A DNA stretch of 64,000 nucleotides from Linanthus parryae (lineage: Eukaryota; Streptophyta; Magnoliopsida; Ericales; Polemoniaceae): assembly GCA_023055425.1 (NCBI GenBank), contig JALGPY010000007.1:18858001-18922000 (forward strand), written 5' to 3'. How positions within the stretch are numbered: position 1 is the first letter of the stretch; each line of letters begins with the position of its first letter. This document shows positions 20,804-33,550 of this stretch, one piece after another. The position numbers and the translations under genes are program-made. The notes beneath the pieces are model-generated. The model saw only the letters and a program-made list of their open reading frames with translations. It was not told the DNA's origin and made no database searches.

Positions 20804-23427
20804 ATGAGCAAGAAAGGCCCACAGAAGCATCAAAACAAATTCGCCTGGGTTCCCCACGCCGGCGTCAAGATCAACGAAACCGTAACCCCCCCCCCCCCCA
20901 CTCATCACTCCTTTCGCGTTTGATTTCTCAATTTTGATAACTTGAATTACAGGAAGTAGGTGGAAGATTCAGGCCCTTCTCCGACGTCACCGGCGTTTGC
21001 CCTCGCTGCAAAGACCAAATCGAATGGAAACGCAAGTACGGCAAGTACAAGCAACTCTCCGAGCCTGCCAAGTGGTTGGTACCCAGTTCGATTCTTGACT
21101 TGAATTTGTTCAATTAAAAGATGGGTTTGTGAAATTGTTGAATTTCGTTTGTGGGTTTTGGTTTTCTTCAGCCAGAGGTGTACGAAAAGGGCTGTTCGTC
21201 AAGCTTATCACAATCTTTGCCACGGTTAGCTTCGTTTTTCGGAGTCCGGATCATCTGTATCATTTGTGTGTATCCTTCTATGTATCCTTACTATGATTGG
21301 TTATGTATCCTTACTATGATTGGTTAAACAAATATGAAATGCACAAATCATAGTAAGGATACGTAGAAGGATACAGACATAGGATACTGAGGATCCGGAC
21401 TCTCGTTTTCGCTCAAGTCTCTCACTTGTTTGGATGAACATTAATGTTTTAAACTTTATTGAATTATGGTAAATGTTGCAGGTTGTGCTAAGGAGCATAA
21501 GGTTTGCGCTAAGTGCTCGTGCGCGGTTGATCGAATTGTTGGAAGGTAATTTACCCATTGTTCATGGTTTTCAATATATAAAGAGATGTTGAGAAGTACT
21601 TGGATTTGATTTCAGGGATATTTCGGAGGTAGAGGCCGAGCAGAAGATGCTGGATGAGGTATGTATTTGCAACGTGTTCCATAACATTGTTTGTTGATGA
21701 TGTCTTTAAGAAGCTGCGATATGGTTGTTAACTTGGGAATGTTTTCTTCTAATAGGCCATAAAAAATGCTCGAGAAAGGGATAGGAGGACTCTAGTACGC
21801 ATGGTAAGGTTTCTACCATTTCTTCGTACTTTGCTGTTAGAATTTACTTGTTAAATTATCTATAATCAGTGAGACTGAAACAGTAGTGATTTCTGCCTAC
21901 AATGTGGGAGGGGTTTTCCATATGTTTGGATTTCCATGTCACGATTCTAATTTGCTCATGTTTTAATTATTTGTTTCAAATGACATATGGGGCTGGCATA
22001 TGAAATAAAAAGCCTCGTCATTTACAGCTCAAGCTTTGCAAGTATTGATGTAGTTGTAAATGATTGCCCCATCTCTTGGCACCTCATTTCACGTATGGCG
22101 AAAGCCGAAAAGTGAAAACCCATTTCATTGCTCTTTCTTGTTGTTTTGGGCTCTACAAATATGTTACGAAGTGTTACCTTTCCTCTTACTGTTGTGGCTA
22201 ATTCAACTGGACTCTCGAGATCTTGTTCTACACATTATCATATATTTGCTAAGCAGTCGTGGAATGGAAATGATTTCACATGTTAATATGTTTAATAAGA
22301 CTAAAATACACACGCAGGTATAGTGAATCCACAATGGAAAATGGCTATCTAGCAACTGTGTGAAAGTACAGAATTAATTACTATTCATAAAGAAGTGAAG
22401 AAAGCATAATGAAAAAGACATAGCACCTTTGCTTGTTGATTGTATCGGACAACCACTTGGTTTCTCAAAATGTTGGTGGGGTTCTAATAATAGATCATGT
22501 TTAAGCGTTCCAAAAAATATAATGGGGACAAAATACTGCCATATTTCAAGTGTTTGAGGCGGTTTTGAGCTTTCACTTGGATCTTGAGTGTTGAAAGATT
22601 TATGTTGAAGTTGAAGCTGAAACTGAAGCTGCTAATTTACTGATAGTTTTAAACCTTGAAAACTTCTGATAGAAATATTCACAGCTTATTCTTGCTATAA
22701 AATGTTTAGAAGTTAACCCTAGATTCACATTTATAGGCTCTCACTCACTATATCTGATAAAATATAGCCAGCCAAAATGTGTGGATTTAAAGTCACGGTT
22801 GAGCACCTTGGGTTGAGCACCTGCATTGTTGCAAGGGAATGAAACAACATGGACCAAACTGTGATTTCATCTTAGGGGGTTAGTATGGTTCACGATTCAT
22901 CTTATCATATACACTTTGACGCTCATCCGTGCCTATTAAATCAACATGGAGAGTCCCAGATCGGTCCAGTGAGGACTGGGTTCTTGATGATTGAACAATG
23001 ACTTGTTTGGACAACTGCCGACTTTTAAGTTTTCTTTTATTTATTGTTGTCCCTAATACATGGTTTGGAACTTTTGGGTTACCTTGCAAGGCAATTTCTA
23101 ATTACACGCTATTTTCTGTCGTGATTTATTATCGGGCTGTGATAGTGAAATCTGGCAAGCTTTTTGTCCCTAAGTAACCTTCATATGTTCTGCACTGAAC
23201 TGGGCATTTACAATAGTCTCATCCTTCATCCTATGTCAGTCTCTAATGCTTATTTTTTTTTATAACAGATGAATAAAGAGAAGTCTCAAGGAGGTGAATC
23301 TGCACCGAAGAGCCCAACCCACAATGGGAGCAAAGCTGGAGATTTGTTTCAAGCGGACTCGCTTGAAGGATACGTGAACGCTAAGGAAGACGATGAAAGT
23401 GAAGATGAGGTCCACATTGTTGGCTGA
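20804..23427 (+). CDS. DUF2039 / C9orf85-homologue zinc-binding protein
   Basis: Conserved eukaryotic protein of unknown function. Seven exons: 20804..20881, 20953..21074, 21172..21224, 21482..21545, 21616..21658, 21756..21803, 23269..23427. All have GT-AG borders and the phases join to 188 residues. The N-terminus MSKKGPQKHQNKFAW matches the family's PQKHQN signature. Cysteine pairs C42-C45, C67-C70, C83-C86 and C93-C96 form a zinc-ribbon-like core, followed by VCAKC. The C-terminal part is charged and acidic, ending ESEDEVHIVG, and is a plant-type extension. Intron 2 and later introns are small except the last (about 1.46 kb). A C-run lies right after the first donor. Role in the cell is not established. 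Confidence 0.9.
21242..21402. mobile_element. MITE with GAGTCCGGAT terminal repeats
   Basis: In intron 3 of the DUF2039 gene. Left GAGTCCGGATC and right GATCCGGACTC are inverted. The body carries GTATCCTTACTATGATTGG twice and its complement once. A related, longer copy lies at 31819-32131. Confidence 0.75.
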
Positions 23428-23880
23428 TGATAAAAAAGGTGGAAGATAGACAAAAACTTCTTTTGATATAGTAGTAGTACTTGTATCAGAAGATTTCTAT
23501 AGCCCAGTTTGGTTTGACTTTGACTTGATATAGTTTCTGTTTGGTGTGGCTTTTTCTTGCACCAAAATTCTTTACTTTTAATGAAAATCTTCACTATGTA
23601 ATGTGTCTCCACCACATCTTACATCGATCAGGTGCTGCTTTTAATCGTTCTAATCCTAGGCAGGTACACAGATATAGTTGTACTTGTTTGCTTGTGCTTC
23701 CCCTTCAGATGGGATAGCAGAAACAAACTAACACCACCATCAAAGATGAGAGATTTGAATCTGGACAAAGGTTGGTGTTACTAGACAAAAATGCCACAAA
23801 CTAAGATCAGAAAATAGGAGAAGTTTTGAATTCTGGACAGAGCAGAGATTTGTGACACAATGCAGCTCTACAAAGTCAGT

Positions 23881-25271
23881 GCATGTTCGGCATCCGTGGT
23901 TAATCAATTTTGATTAGAAACAGTGTGTTTTTTCTAACTCATTTAGGAGAGACATTATTTATTTTTATTTTTATTTTTTTGATAAAAAGGTAAGAAATAC
24001 CATTAAAACTCGAAATACACCCGGCGGAAACAAGGTTCTACCACCAGCATACAAGATACAAAAGCCCTACTACAAGACTAGAAACATAACATACTAGTAA
24101 TGCAGGTGGCATATATACATCAAAAGCACCTAGCATCCTGAATATCTACTAGAATGTACAGCTGACTTGGCTAAGTTATGAGCTTCTAGAACCTGACTAC
24201 GGGGAACCTTGTCCTTGACAACTAGACATTCCGAGAAACTACTTACCGCCTTCCATATATACATCAAAATTTGTGCTTCCCGAAAAGCTGCCTTCTCACT
24301 CCCCTGTATAAGTTTGAAAGTAACAAGGCTATCAGAATATATAATGATATGCGATAAACCGTAAAAATGCGCAGTAATAAGGCCATGATATAAAGCTAGA
24401 AGTTCCATTTGAAGAGCTGATTCCGCGGTGCACAATTTGGAGTAAGTGTAAACGCTGCCGTGGTTTGTGAGAATATGAACGCCAATTGCTCCCTTCAACG
24501 ACCTACTGGACCAAGCTCCATCCACTTTGATGACGTTGTAGTCTGTAGGAGTTGTAGAACAATCCGTCCGATATGTCATCGAGTATACAAATGGAGCTTC
24601 AACTGGTCTCTCCTCTGAAATTGGCTTTGATTGACAGGGCTTTGAAGGCAGCAATATCCTGAGTCGCCATGTCAAAATATTCCTTCGCTAGAGAAATGGA
24701 CCATTCTTCTTGTCTGAAAACTACGGCGTTACGCATCTTCCAAACTGACCAAAGTAAAGGGAGGAGTGGCAATAGATTCACCGGAGAGAGAATCATGTCT
24801 CGAATTTATGACTCCGTAGTCTGGCCCGAGTTGGAAAGTCGGGCTATGGAGGTCATAAAAGGTTTTGAAACATTGCAGCCTCCGAAAAGATGCTCAAATG
24901 TTTCTGGTACTTGACATCCCAAGGGGCAGTATGGTGATATCATAGGCAGTTTGGTTGCTAGGTTGGCTTGGCATGAGAATACTGCCTTGTTTAAAAACAC
25001 CAACTGTGAAAAAACAGTGTTTTATAGAAATTGGTGTGTTTTCATATTTTTTCATACTTTAGTGGTTAAACACGCTCCTAATTTTAACGAATGCACAAAC
25101 TAACAACTAAATGCCATTGTTGTATGTACAGAGTGATATTAAAGTAAAACTCAAAACAACGCTTGAATTTACTAGTGTTGCTAAATGTGTTTTTTGTTTT
25201 AAACAAATATCAAACAGTTTCATGTTTTTTTCACAGTTTTTTCTGTTTTTAAAAGGATACCAAACAGGCTC
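23881..25271. mobile_element. hAT-like element split by a LINE insertion
   Basis: The outer ends GCATGTTCGGCATCC (left) and GGATACCAAACAGGCTC (right) are imperfect inverted repeats of the CTGTTTGGTATCC type common in plant hAT MITEs. Both flanks share AAACAGTGT-type sequence. The middle (about 23975-25003) is a LINE remnant on the minus strand. Confidence 0.45.
23975..25003 (-). pseudogene. Decayed LINE-type retrotransposon 3' part (zf-RVT and RNase H)
   Basis: Read on the minus strand: a zinc-binding reverse-transcriptase module (CPLGCQVPETFEHLFGGC, 24806-25003), a linker WSVWKMRNAVVF (24599-24796), then an RNase H-like RVT_3 domain. That domain includes VDGAWSS, AESALQMELLALYHGL and IIYSDSL (24130-24675). 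The pieces are in different frames, so the element is broken. The 3' end is followed by an A/T-rich tail (T/A run at 23951-23981 on plus). The reverse transcriptase core is absent. Confidence 0.8.
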
Positions 25272-25609
25272 TCATTTGATGTTGAAACCCATCATCAATC
25301 ATCTTAACTTAGGGAGAAATACGGATACAAATACAGCTTTCTGATTCGTGAATCACTTATTACATTGTCAGTCCTACAAAGAATTGTATACATCTGTCAC
25401 AAATGCCTTACCGGCATTCTGTAAGAATGAATTTATAGAAACACTACTCGTCGTTGCCTAAGTTTCCTGTGAGGCCAACATAATCGTTCTCTAACTTTGG
25501 AGGAAAAAGTACACATTTTCTATAACATGTGTTGAGTCGGAACTTCTGGTGACCGGTAGGTACAGGTACATACTTCTGGCACATAATGTCAGGTATGCCA
25601 ATTAGTCTC

Positions 25610-28600
25610 TCACGCTGTCACGCACAAACGTTCTGCAGAAACAAAAGAAGAACAAGAAGAAGAAACATATGGAAGTTAGCACTTCATATTGCCAAGGCGA
25701 GTGATAACTGTTAGATGCAATAAGATTAGTAAAAGCTAACACGGATAATATAGGGCTTCATCCATAGTATGGAGTCACTAGGCGAGAAACACATGAAAGC
25801 AACGAATAATTCAGAAGGCTAGATCTAAATGCACAAGTCATTGGTGGAATAGGATGAAACACCTTATTAAATGGACATGTGATGCGAACAAACTCAACAG
25901 CGAATGGATATCTAGATAAAAGCTAAAGAAGATAACTCTTGAAGTTTCATACGTGAGATGCAGAACTTTTGCAGTTTGAACAGAAAAGCAAAAGCAGACA
26001 ACTTTTGGTTGCCAGGAGAACTTAATAAAATGATGCTATACATTCACATGCGTAAAAGATATTAATCGATGGCAGAAAATGAGGGCATAGGAAGAAGATT
26101 ACTTACTCAAATATTCATACGCAAGTATCATCGAGGTTCCCCAAGCAGATGTGCTGACAAAACGAGGGCCAAGTCCTCTGTAAAATCCTTTCCAGCCATC
26201 CTCGATAATCAGTCCTTTAACAACTTGTTTCACAGATAGTCTATTTTCATGTCCCATCACCTATATGGCAGGAATAACTAGTTAATTGAAACATACTGTT
26301 AACTCTGTAAGCTATATTAACGAAGTAATACGAACAGTGAGTTCTAAAATTGAAGGGGTCTGGGCCCTGAGGAATTGCTATTAGCTAATTCCTTTTCTTA
26401 TTGTTCAAAGTCTAATATCCCTAATCATCTGCATAGAGCCTTGGAAATCCACCTCTAGGTCCGCAATGGTGCTATGACCAGTGCAAGCACTCATTGCATT
26501 TGCTCAGAGAGAGAAAAATAGTGCCCTTCTATTGCCACAAGTAAGCCGTATTACATGAAATCTTGTATTCACCTAATCAGATATGAACACTAAGATGCTC
26601 AGAATCTTAACTAAGCTCACATGTGAAGCCAAAAAATATTTCTAAAATCTGTAAAAGCGTGAATCAAAATCTTCTATTTCTCTAAATACATTTACATTTC
26701 ATAAACCAATTCAGCACCCTCTAATTCTAATTTGTTGGGATTGGCTATGTGAGCATTGGTTTTCTCCTCAACTATTCTCAACGTTGACAGACTCGTATTT
26801 CTCCAAATTACAGTATGGTTTATCTCACTATGCCTACCGCTAAGTTTCATTATTCCATTGTTCCATTTGACGGCAAAGCTTTGCCAATACAGACATATTT
26901 GGTTTGATCTTTAAAGTTGGCGGAGACCCAGCTACATACCTCTGGCAAAGGGCGGATGCACCCTTTGAGGTGTGGGGGCTATAGCCCCCACTCAACTTTA
27001 AGAAATTGTGATTTCACCCTATATCATGTTTACTAAATGCAGTTTAGCCCCCCACTAAATATAAATAATAATCCTTTTCTCTTATATGTGTTTTCATCAA
27101 CATTTTATGTTTTTAAAATTTAGCCCCCCCTGGAGAAATATCCTGGACCCGCCTCTGCCTCTAACTATACCTATTACGCACTGATCTACATCTCTGCGAT
27201 GCGACCTAGCCACATGCACATTTGGTCTGATCTTTAAAGCTAGGTTCAGAATCCTAGCTACATACCTGCACTTGATAGACGAAGCTTCCTAAAGTTCACG
27301 AAACGTTAACCTTAAATACAAGAGCAACAAGCAGTGGGTATGGCAGCGAAATTATGAGTCTATGATGCATTACAGGGGAACCAGGTACAGAATGCAATTA
27401 AAGAAGTTCAAACCCTTTCACTACACCGTAAAAAGATTGTGTTGAGAGAACAAATCAACTAATAACAATCTTTCAAAGATGAGAAACTTAAGTAACCTTG
27501 CATTCTATGATGAGTCATGGATTCACATCCAAGAACGTCATACTAAAAAAAAAGATAAAAGAAAACACACTTAACTTCATTCAGAATCTAACAACAGTAG
27601 CATCCATTGGCAAAGCTCAAATATATAAGCGAACTAAGGGGAGCAACAAACTAGGAATTACTATTTGTAGCTGCATTTCAGCTCACATTAACAAAGGAAA
27701 CGACACATTGCTGCCAACTAGGTATACCTGCGATCGAGTCTTAATGGTGTCCAGTGGTGTTGTGACACAAGCTGATGCCGCTCCAGCAAGTATACCCCCA
27801 GAAGCCTGAACCCACACTAGTCTCCACTCGCTAGAATTAGCTTCCGCTTGCCCATCACCTTGACTCAAGAGACTGCCAAGAATAGGATGTTGAATCATTA
27901 GTTAAGGAGATCACAGTTTATACAAGAAGAAAAACTGAAATGTCAGGAGAATAATTAATACACGCCCTTAGATTCATGGAGGAGACAGAAATGTGACATC
28001 ATTATATCAGTAAAAATCTCAAAATTTTAGCAGCATCTTGAAAGTTAAAGTAAAATGTCAAGTGTGTCTGCAAGATTAATATAATGTAGCATCAGAGCTT
28101 TCTGATAATGATGGAACTGTGCCTTTGTTGGAAATGAGATGAGTCAACATAGTCGTCAAGAATCGAGACATGGACTAAAATAGCTTGCTGACATTTTGGT
28201 GGATTGGTTGATATGTTTGAGTTGTTTCTGTGACCTATGTTATGGATGCTAAAACTGAACCATGTGCCAGAAGTAGAGTAATTCACATAATTAACCGACG
28301 AATTTTCGGAGCAACATAGTGCATTTGGGATTTGTAGCAAGTTGCAGTGTATATAGGCATAGCTCGTTTTTTCCAGAATTCCAGTCCAGTTTCTGATACT
28401 GCAAATTGATACTTCCAGGAGATGCTACTGCGAACGCTTTATCACAAAACAAAGTTGTGAATTAGAGCGACCACATTACTCTTGCTTGCTGATGACAATG
28501 GTTCTTACTTCTTAGGACTCAATTTTTATTACAATATTTGCTACTTCACCTGAAGCTGCATAGTTTAGTTGAGTTAAAAACCATTGAGATTTTCTAATTG

Positions 28601-31600
28601 CGGACATTCACTGAGGTACAGATAGTTGCTAGTGAAGCAGGCATCACATAGCAGAAGATAGTTTAATAATTTGGCGAGCATAAAACAATCTACTTGGGTG
28701 AACAAATCCTCCTTTCAGTTTTTGACCTAAGGCACCGTGTACCAAAGGATGATACGGGTCATGACAATGATATACACCCGATGAATACATAGCAGAACAA
28801 TTGTAAAATAGATATCCAAACTCACGTCGGACCTTAAAATAAAAATAGGAAAACATATATCACCTCCAGATCAAACGCTGACTGGAACCATAGCTCGCCC
28901 ACCAGACAGCACTAGCTGGGGAATACGTCATTACTGATAGACCAAACCCTCTATAAAGCCCTCGAATACCGTCTGACCTCAAAACCTTCCTAACTACGTC
29001 AATTCCCCCGTTGTAAGTAGCATGGCCGGAGTATCCTTGAACCATTAATCGTTGGCTGACCTGATTAAGAAGACAATTAGTGTCCAAAGCAAATCTCAAT
29101 GAAGCAGCACCAGTGAAACATGATCCATACTTATACCAACAAGGGCAGAGCGAAAAGTCTAGAAAATGAAGTTTCAGTCCCATGAATATAAGCCATGGTG
29201 ATTTCAGTTGTATAACTCGGTAGTACTAATTTGGTCCTTATGCTTCAACTGAATCCTAATTATGACATGAATATGATCAACTCGGAATAGAAACGCCGAC
29301 ATTACCGACTCCACGAAGAAAAACGAGTAAAAGACCGTTTCATCATAATCCAACCACATCTCATGACCTAAAAGGATTATTAGGCCATTAAGCTCCTTTG
29401 TTAGAAATTAAGTTGCTCAAAAGTGTTAAAAGTAAATTTGAATTAACACCAATCCTGCACAGTCAAATTTTCCTAGTCGCAGATATTTCCGACCATGATA
29501 TGCTGAACCGGACGTTAAGAAGTACTTCAAAAAAAATTGTGTCCAGTTCAGTAAGAGAAGATATAATTATTAGCTGGAGGGATGGGATACAACATCTCCG
29601 TGACTACAGTGATTATGAATTAAACAAGCCACAAGAAAAAGCAAACACAGGGAATTTTCAACTGTGGGATGTCTAGAAAGAAGATTATGTACCACATCAA
29701 TTGGAACAAATACAGCCTGAGAACAAAGTGATGCTGCCATGCCGGCAATTCCATTGGCAATGGCTGCCTCTGAAGGTTCTGATAATTTGAATGGTCGAAC
29801 CAACTTGAAAGCAGCAACTTTTGTAGTCTCCAAAGCAGTAAGAAATATAATTCTGGTAGGAACTGCGCCCGTAATTACAGTGCCAAAACCTCGGTACAAT
29901 CCTGATATTCCATCTGCTTTTAATATGCCTCTTGTAACAGAAAAAGCACTCCTCTCAGCAACATCCTTTGAAGCAACTTGCAGTCTGGTCTTGACAAGAG
30001 AAATGGGATAAAGTGCAACTGTGAGCCCTGTAAAAATTCCAGCTCCTAATACATAAAATTTAGTTTTGTCAAGCCTGCAGGAAACTTCAGGGATTTAGAA
30101 TTTCAGCTAGGGACGAACTTTTCAAAACAAAAGCAAAAGGTACAAGAATCTGAAAAAAAAAGCAATAGGTGGAGAGGAAAGGCATTCGAAGAGAATAAAC
30201 AAATGTATTATTGTTTTTGACAAGGTTAGGGAGAAGATGGCGATGTTTGAAATTTTAGCCTCCAATCCTAATGTAAGGGTGAGTCTTTTGATTTTAAGAC
30301 TTGCAATGGTGCTAAATTAAAAGGCTAAAAGTCAACATCCATGTACTAACAGAATGAATAAAAGGGATAAAAACCTATTTCTACCTCAACCGAAGACATA
30401 ATAGTCTAAAATTCAGAAGCAAGCACCTGTAAAGAATTAATAGAACTCTAAAGCATGATCACTCGCTGTAGCTTCCTCATCATTAATTAGGCACAACAAA
30501 TCATACAGATGAAAACCAGTCCCCCAAGAAATAGCCTGCAAATGAGGTTCTACAGTAAATATTGAAATTCATTCGATAAATAGTTAACGGTGTTCTAGAT
30601 CTTTTACTTAGCTAGTACATGTGACCTCGTCAAGAAGTTCAGTAAAAGAAATTTATGAGATGTATGTAGCATCCTTCCAAAAAATTGTAAATTATGCACT
30701 TCAGTTAGTACGCCCACATATTGTTATACAAACCGACACTGAGTCGTTGTCTTCCAAAAAGTGACACTTTGATAGACTCCTGATACCGCTATTGCAATTG
30801 GTCAGCAACATGTTAGTGGCTGACTAATAAGTTTCTTAGTGATGGCAGCTTAAACTAAAAATTTACTTATTGGGGCACCTAGCTACCATTTATTAGCGTA
30901 TTAACAATCACAACTACTTGTTTGATACGGATTAAGTCGGTGCATAGTTTTTCAAGGAGCAAACCGTTCGAGTTACAATATCCGATCTTTCTTCTAAAAT
31001 GGGACAAATGTCATTACTTTGTTTATACAAAATCTCTTTCCAACACTGTGATGTTGATAGACCAGATGCAATATTCATTTGTTTGTCTATAGACAGCTCT
31101 CTGCATAATCAGTTCCTAACTGGTTTGTGCTAAGTATATGAACATGAGTCATGCAATCTACTTACCCTCATGGGATATACACAAAAGGAGGGTGCCATCG
31201 GAGGAAAGAGCACAAACAGTTCGGTTTTTATTCCAGTTAATGGTCATAGTATTCTCAGGCACCGGACAAAATACAGGTATCTATCGAAGAGGCAAACTTA
31301 TGGGGCAGTCAAGTTCTACCCAACCTCAATTCACTTCATCATGATGATTCCAGTATCACATTGTGCTTCAAGTTTTAACAAATGAAGTTACTACGTATTC
31401 TCATGTTCCCTTTCACTAACATTTTCAAGAGTCTAGACTTTAAACACTCTTCTTATAGGTGCACCAACCAAACAATGCCATCCCGAAACATAATAGTGTT
31501 ACAATCTAATCTTTTGCAATGCCTTCTCTATCTCTTCCAACTGCACCTTTCATGCATTTTCGACTTCACATGTATGTAACTATTCACTTAATGCAATTAT

Positions 31601-32436
31601 TCTCTCTTATCTTCGTGCAACTAGAACCATCTTCGGCCACAATATCAAACTCTTATGCAAACAAATATCAAATTTACACTCCCATCGATCATCATTTGAC
31701 TGATACCAAAAAAATAGAGGTACAAACTGGTTCTTTATTACTTCTTCTATTGTGAATCCTGCTACATCTTCTCTATCTTTTGCTTTAGCTTTGGTATTCA
31801 AAGAACGATCAAATAGAGGAGTCCGGATATTATGTATCCTTTTTGTGTATCATTCTCTGTATCCTTACTATGATTGGTCAATATCATATATTTTTTTATT
31901 AATTTGATAGAATTTCTGTGCATCATTCTGTGTATCCTTACTATGATTGGTCTATATCATTTTTTTTATTAATTTGATAGAATTTTTGTGTATCATTCTC
32001 TGTATCCTTACTATGATGGGTCTATATCATATTTTTTTAATTAATTTGATAGAATTTTGGAACAACTAAATTGAATAAAAAAAATATGATATGAACCAAT
32101 CATAGCAAGGATAGAGAGAATGATACACACAAGACTAAATTACTTCAATTTATATAAGAGTCTGGTTTCTTATGAATTCATCTACTACTAGACTTTCATC
32201 AAAAAATCTACTACTAGACTGGTAATTCCATCTACAGAGACTAAATTACTTCCCTTTGTAAACAAAATCATCGCCGTAAAAAAAAGACATAAGCGCGTGA
32301 AATCAATCAACAGCAAGCACGCATTTGAATTTTGAACGAGATAAAGAAGGAAAAAGACGTACTTGTCCCAATTGATCTCGGTTTGGCCGAACGGTTGTTT
32401 CCGAGACGGAGAAGTCGTCGTGGTGGTGGTCTCCAT
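25610..32436 (-). CDS. Mitochondrial substrate carrier, SLC25A44-like
   Basis: Inner-membrane solute carrier with three tandem two-helix repeats. Minus-strand exons: 32363..32436, 29693..30074, 28864..29060, 27728..27872, 26107..26260, 25610..25632, giving 324 residues, the usual length. Signature motifs, one per repeat: YPISLVKTR, PIDVVSQR and PLDTIKTR, with GLYRGF, GLYRGF and GFYRGLG following. The N-terminus METTTTTTSPSRKQPFGQTE precedes INWDK. The transported substrate is not shown by the sequence. Animal SLC25A44 moves branched-chain amino acids, which is only suggestive here. Exon 4 uses an acceptor (GGCAG|TCTC) that gives IWSLL where relatives I recall have IWR, and reads TRSQ where TRLQ is usual. 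That boundary is the least certain. Confidence 0.92.
26945..27165. mobile_element. Possible transposon remnant in carrier intron
   Basis: Begins GGGCGGATGCACCC and ends GGACCCGCCTCTGCC, with a CCCCCAC-rich interior. This looks like a commonly repeated plant element, but only short imperfect end similarity is visible. Confidence 0.35.
31819..32131. mobile_element. GAGTCCGGAT-family MITE with internal triplication
   Basis: In intron 1 of the carrier gene. It starts with GAGTCCGGATA as in the MITE at 21242. A unit of about 75-80 bp containing GTATCCTTACTATGATTGG and TTAATTTGATAGAATTT is repeated three times, followed by an inverted copy (CCAATCATAGCAAGGAT). The right TIR is degraded. Confidence 0.7.
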
Positions 32437-32681
32437 CTCCGTCAGAGAGGGATCAGAATCGATCAGAGCAGAAGAAGAAGAAGCATATGTCTTCGCAGAA
32501 GGGGAAAAAACCCTAAGATCTGAATCCCCAAAGAATTGCGAGAAGGAACAAGGAATCGAACTCGAAGGATTTAATTATTTTTCAAAAGTTGTGAAAATGA
32601 AATGACTTGCGGAGGAGGAGATTGAGAAGTTGAGAACCGACTTCTGCCTTTTGGGGTTGAACATCTTTTTCTCGATGCAAT

Positions 32682-32709
32682 GGGGGGGGGGGGGGGGGGG
32701 GGGGGGGGG
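32682..32709. repeat. 28-base poly(G) run
   Basis: Uninterrupted G tract just upstream of the carrier gene. It could form a G-quadruplex. Its length is prone to sequencing error. Confidence 0.9.
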
Positions 32710-32721
32710 AGAAGAGCAATT

Positions 32722-32949
32722 CTTAGGTGCTCATGGAGCAAATCCACGTGGTGCTCCATTCCATTCACATTTCAACATGTGTAATAAAAGTGGAGTGAGT
32801 GGGAGAGAAAAAATAGCCAAGTAGGATTCTGATTTTTTTTCTATAACCTATAGGGGTAGTGGTTAATCCTAGTGGGACATGTGTCAGTTAATGAATAGTG
32901 TGGAGCACCAAGTGTCATGCTTACGTGGTGCTCTTGGAGTATCTAAAAA
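32722..32949. mobile_element. Putative MITE upstream of carrier gene
   Basis: The left TTAGGTGCTCATGGAGCA...CACGTGGTGCTCC and the right GGAGCACCAAGTG...CACGTGGTGCTCTTGGAG are imperfect inverted repeats of about 45 bp around an AT-rich core. No target duplication was established. Confidence 0.5.
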
Positions 32950-33039
32950 TTTCTCGGGGGGACAAACATCTTGCCTCCTTGATGTTTGAGCTAAATGCAA
33001 ATCTGACCCTCACGAGCAGGATGTGTTTCAAAATCCCCC

Positions 33040-33550
33040 CTAATGCCCTCAACTCAAGGTGGCAGGCCGACCCACGTGCCAATATGGCCCGGCTCGTGCC
33101 CAAGAAGGGTCAACCCGGCCCACGCACGATCCCTTCTACCTCTGACCCGCACCCAGCCCGCTCAAAATGGAATCCAGCGCGTGCACGCACGGGGCATGTT
33201 TCTCCCGAAGACAGCCGGGCCCGGCCCTCGGTCCTTCCACGACCCGCACAAAAATGGCCCTTCCACGTGTGTACGACCTGCCCCCATCACACCCGTCACG
33301 TGCAGTGTTCCGTACATTCCGGACCCGGCCCGCCCTAACCTCTTGCACAGTCCACGCCTCAACAAGCTATCCCTCTACCCGGCCTAAACACGACCCGACC
33401 CGGCCCAACCCAGGCCGCTCGTACCTTGAGTCGGCTGGAGCCCTCTTCATGTGCGATCCACTGAGTCAATGTGTGGCCCACACGATGGTGACCAACCCTT
33501 GGGCGCGGAAGGGACGTGGTCCCCTGCAAGCTGTGTTGCACCTGTCATGA
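33040..33550. other. GC-rich block of unknown nature
   Basis: About 500 bp rich in GACCCG, GGCCCGGCC and CACGTG strings, in sharp contrast with the AT-rich surroundings. Open frames exist on both strands but look like by-products of base composition. It may be part of a retrotransposon, but I recognise no domain. Confidence 0.5.

Noticed and set aside
33043..33550. Overlapping proline/arginine-rich ORFs on both strands
   Set aside because: Open frames in all directions are expected from high GC content. No splice structure or domain is present.
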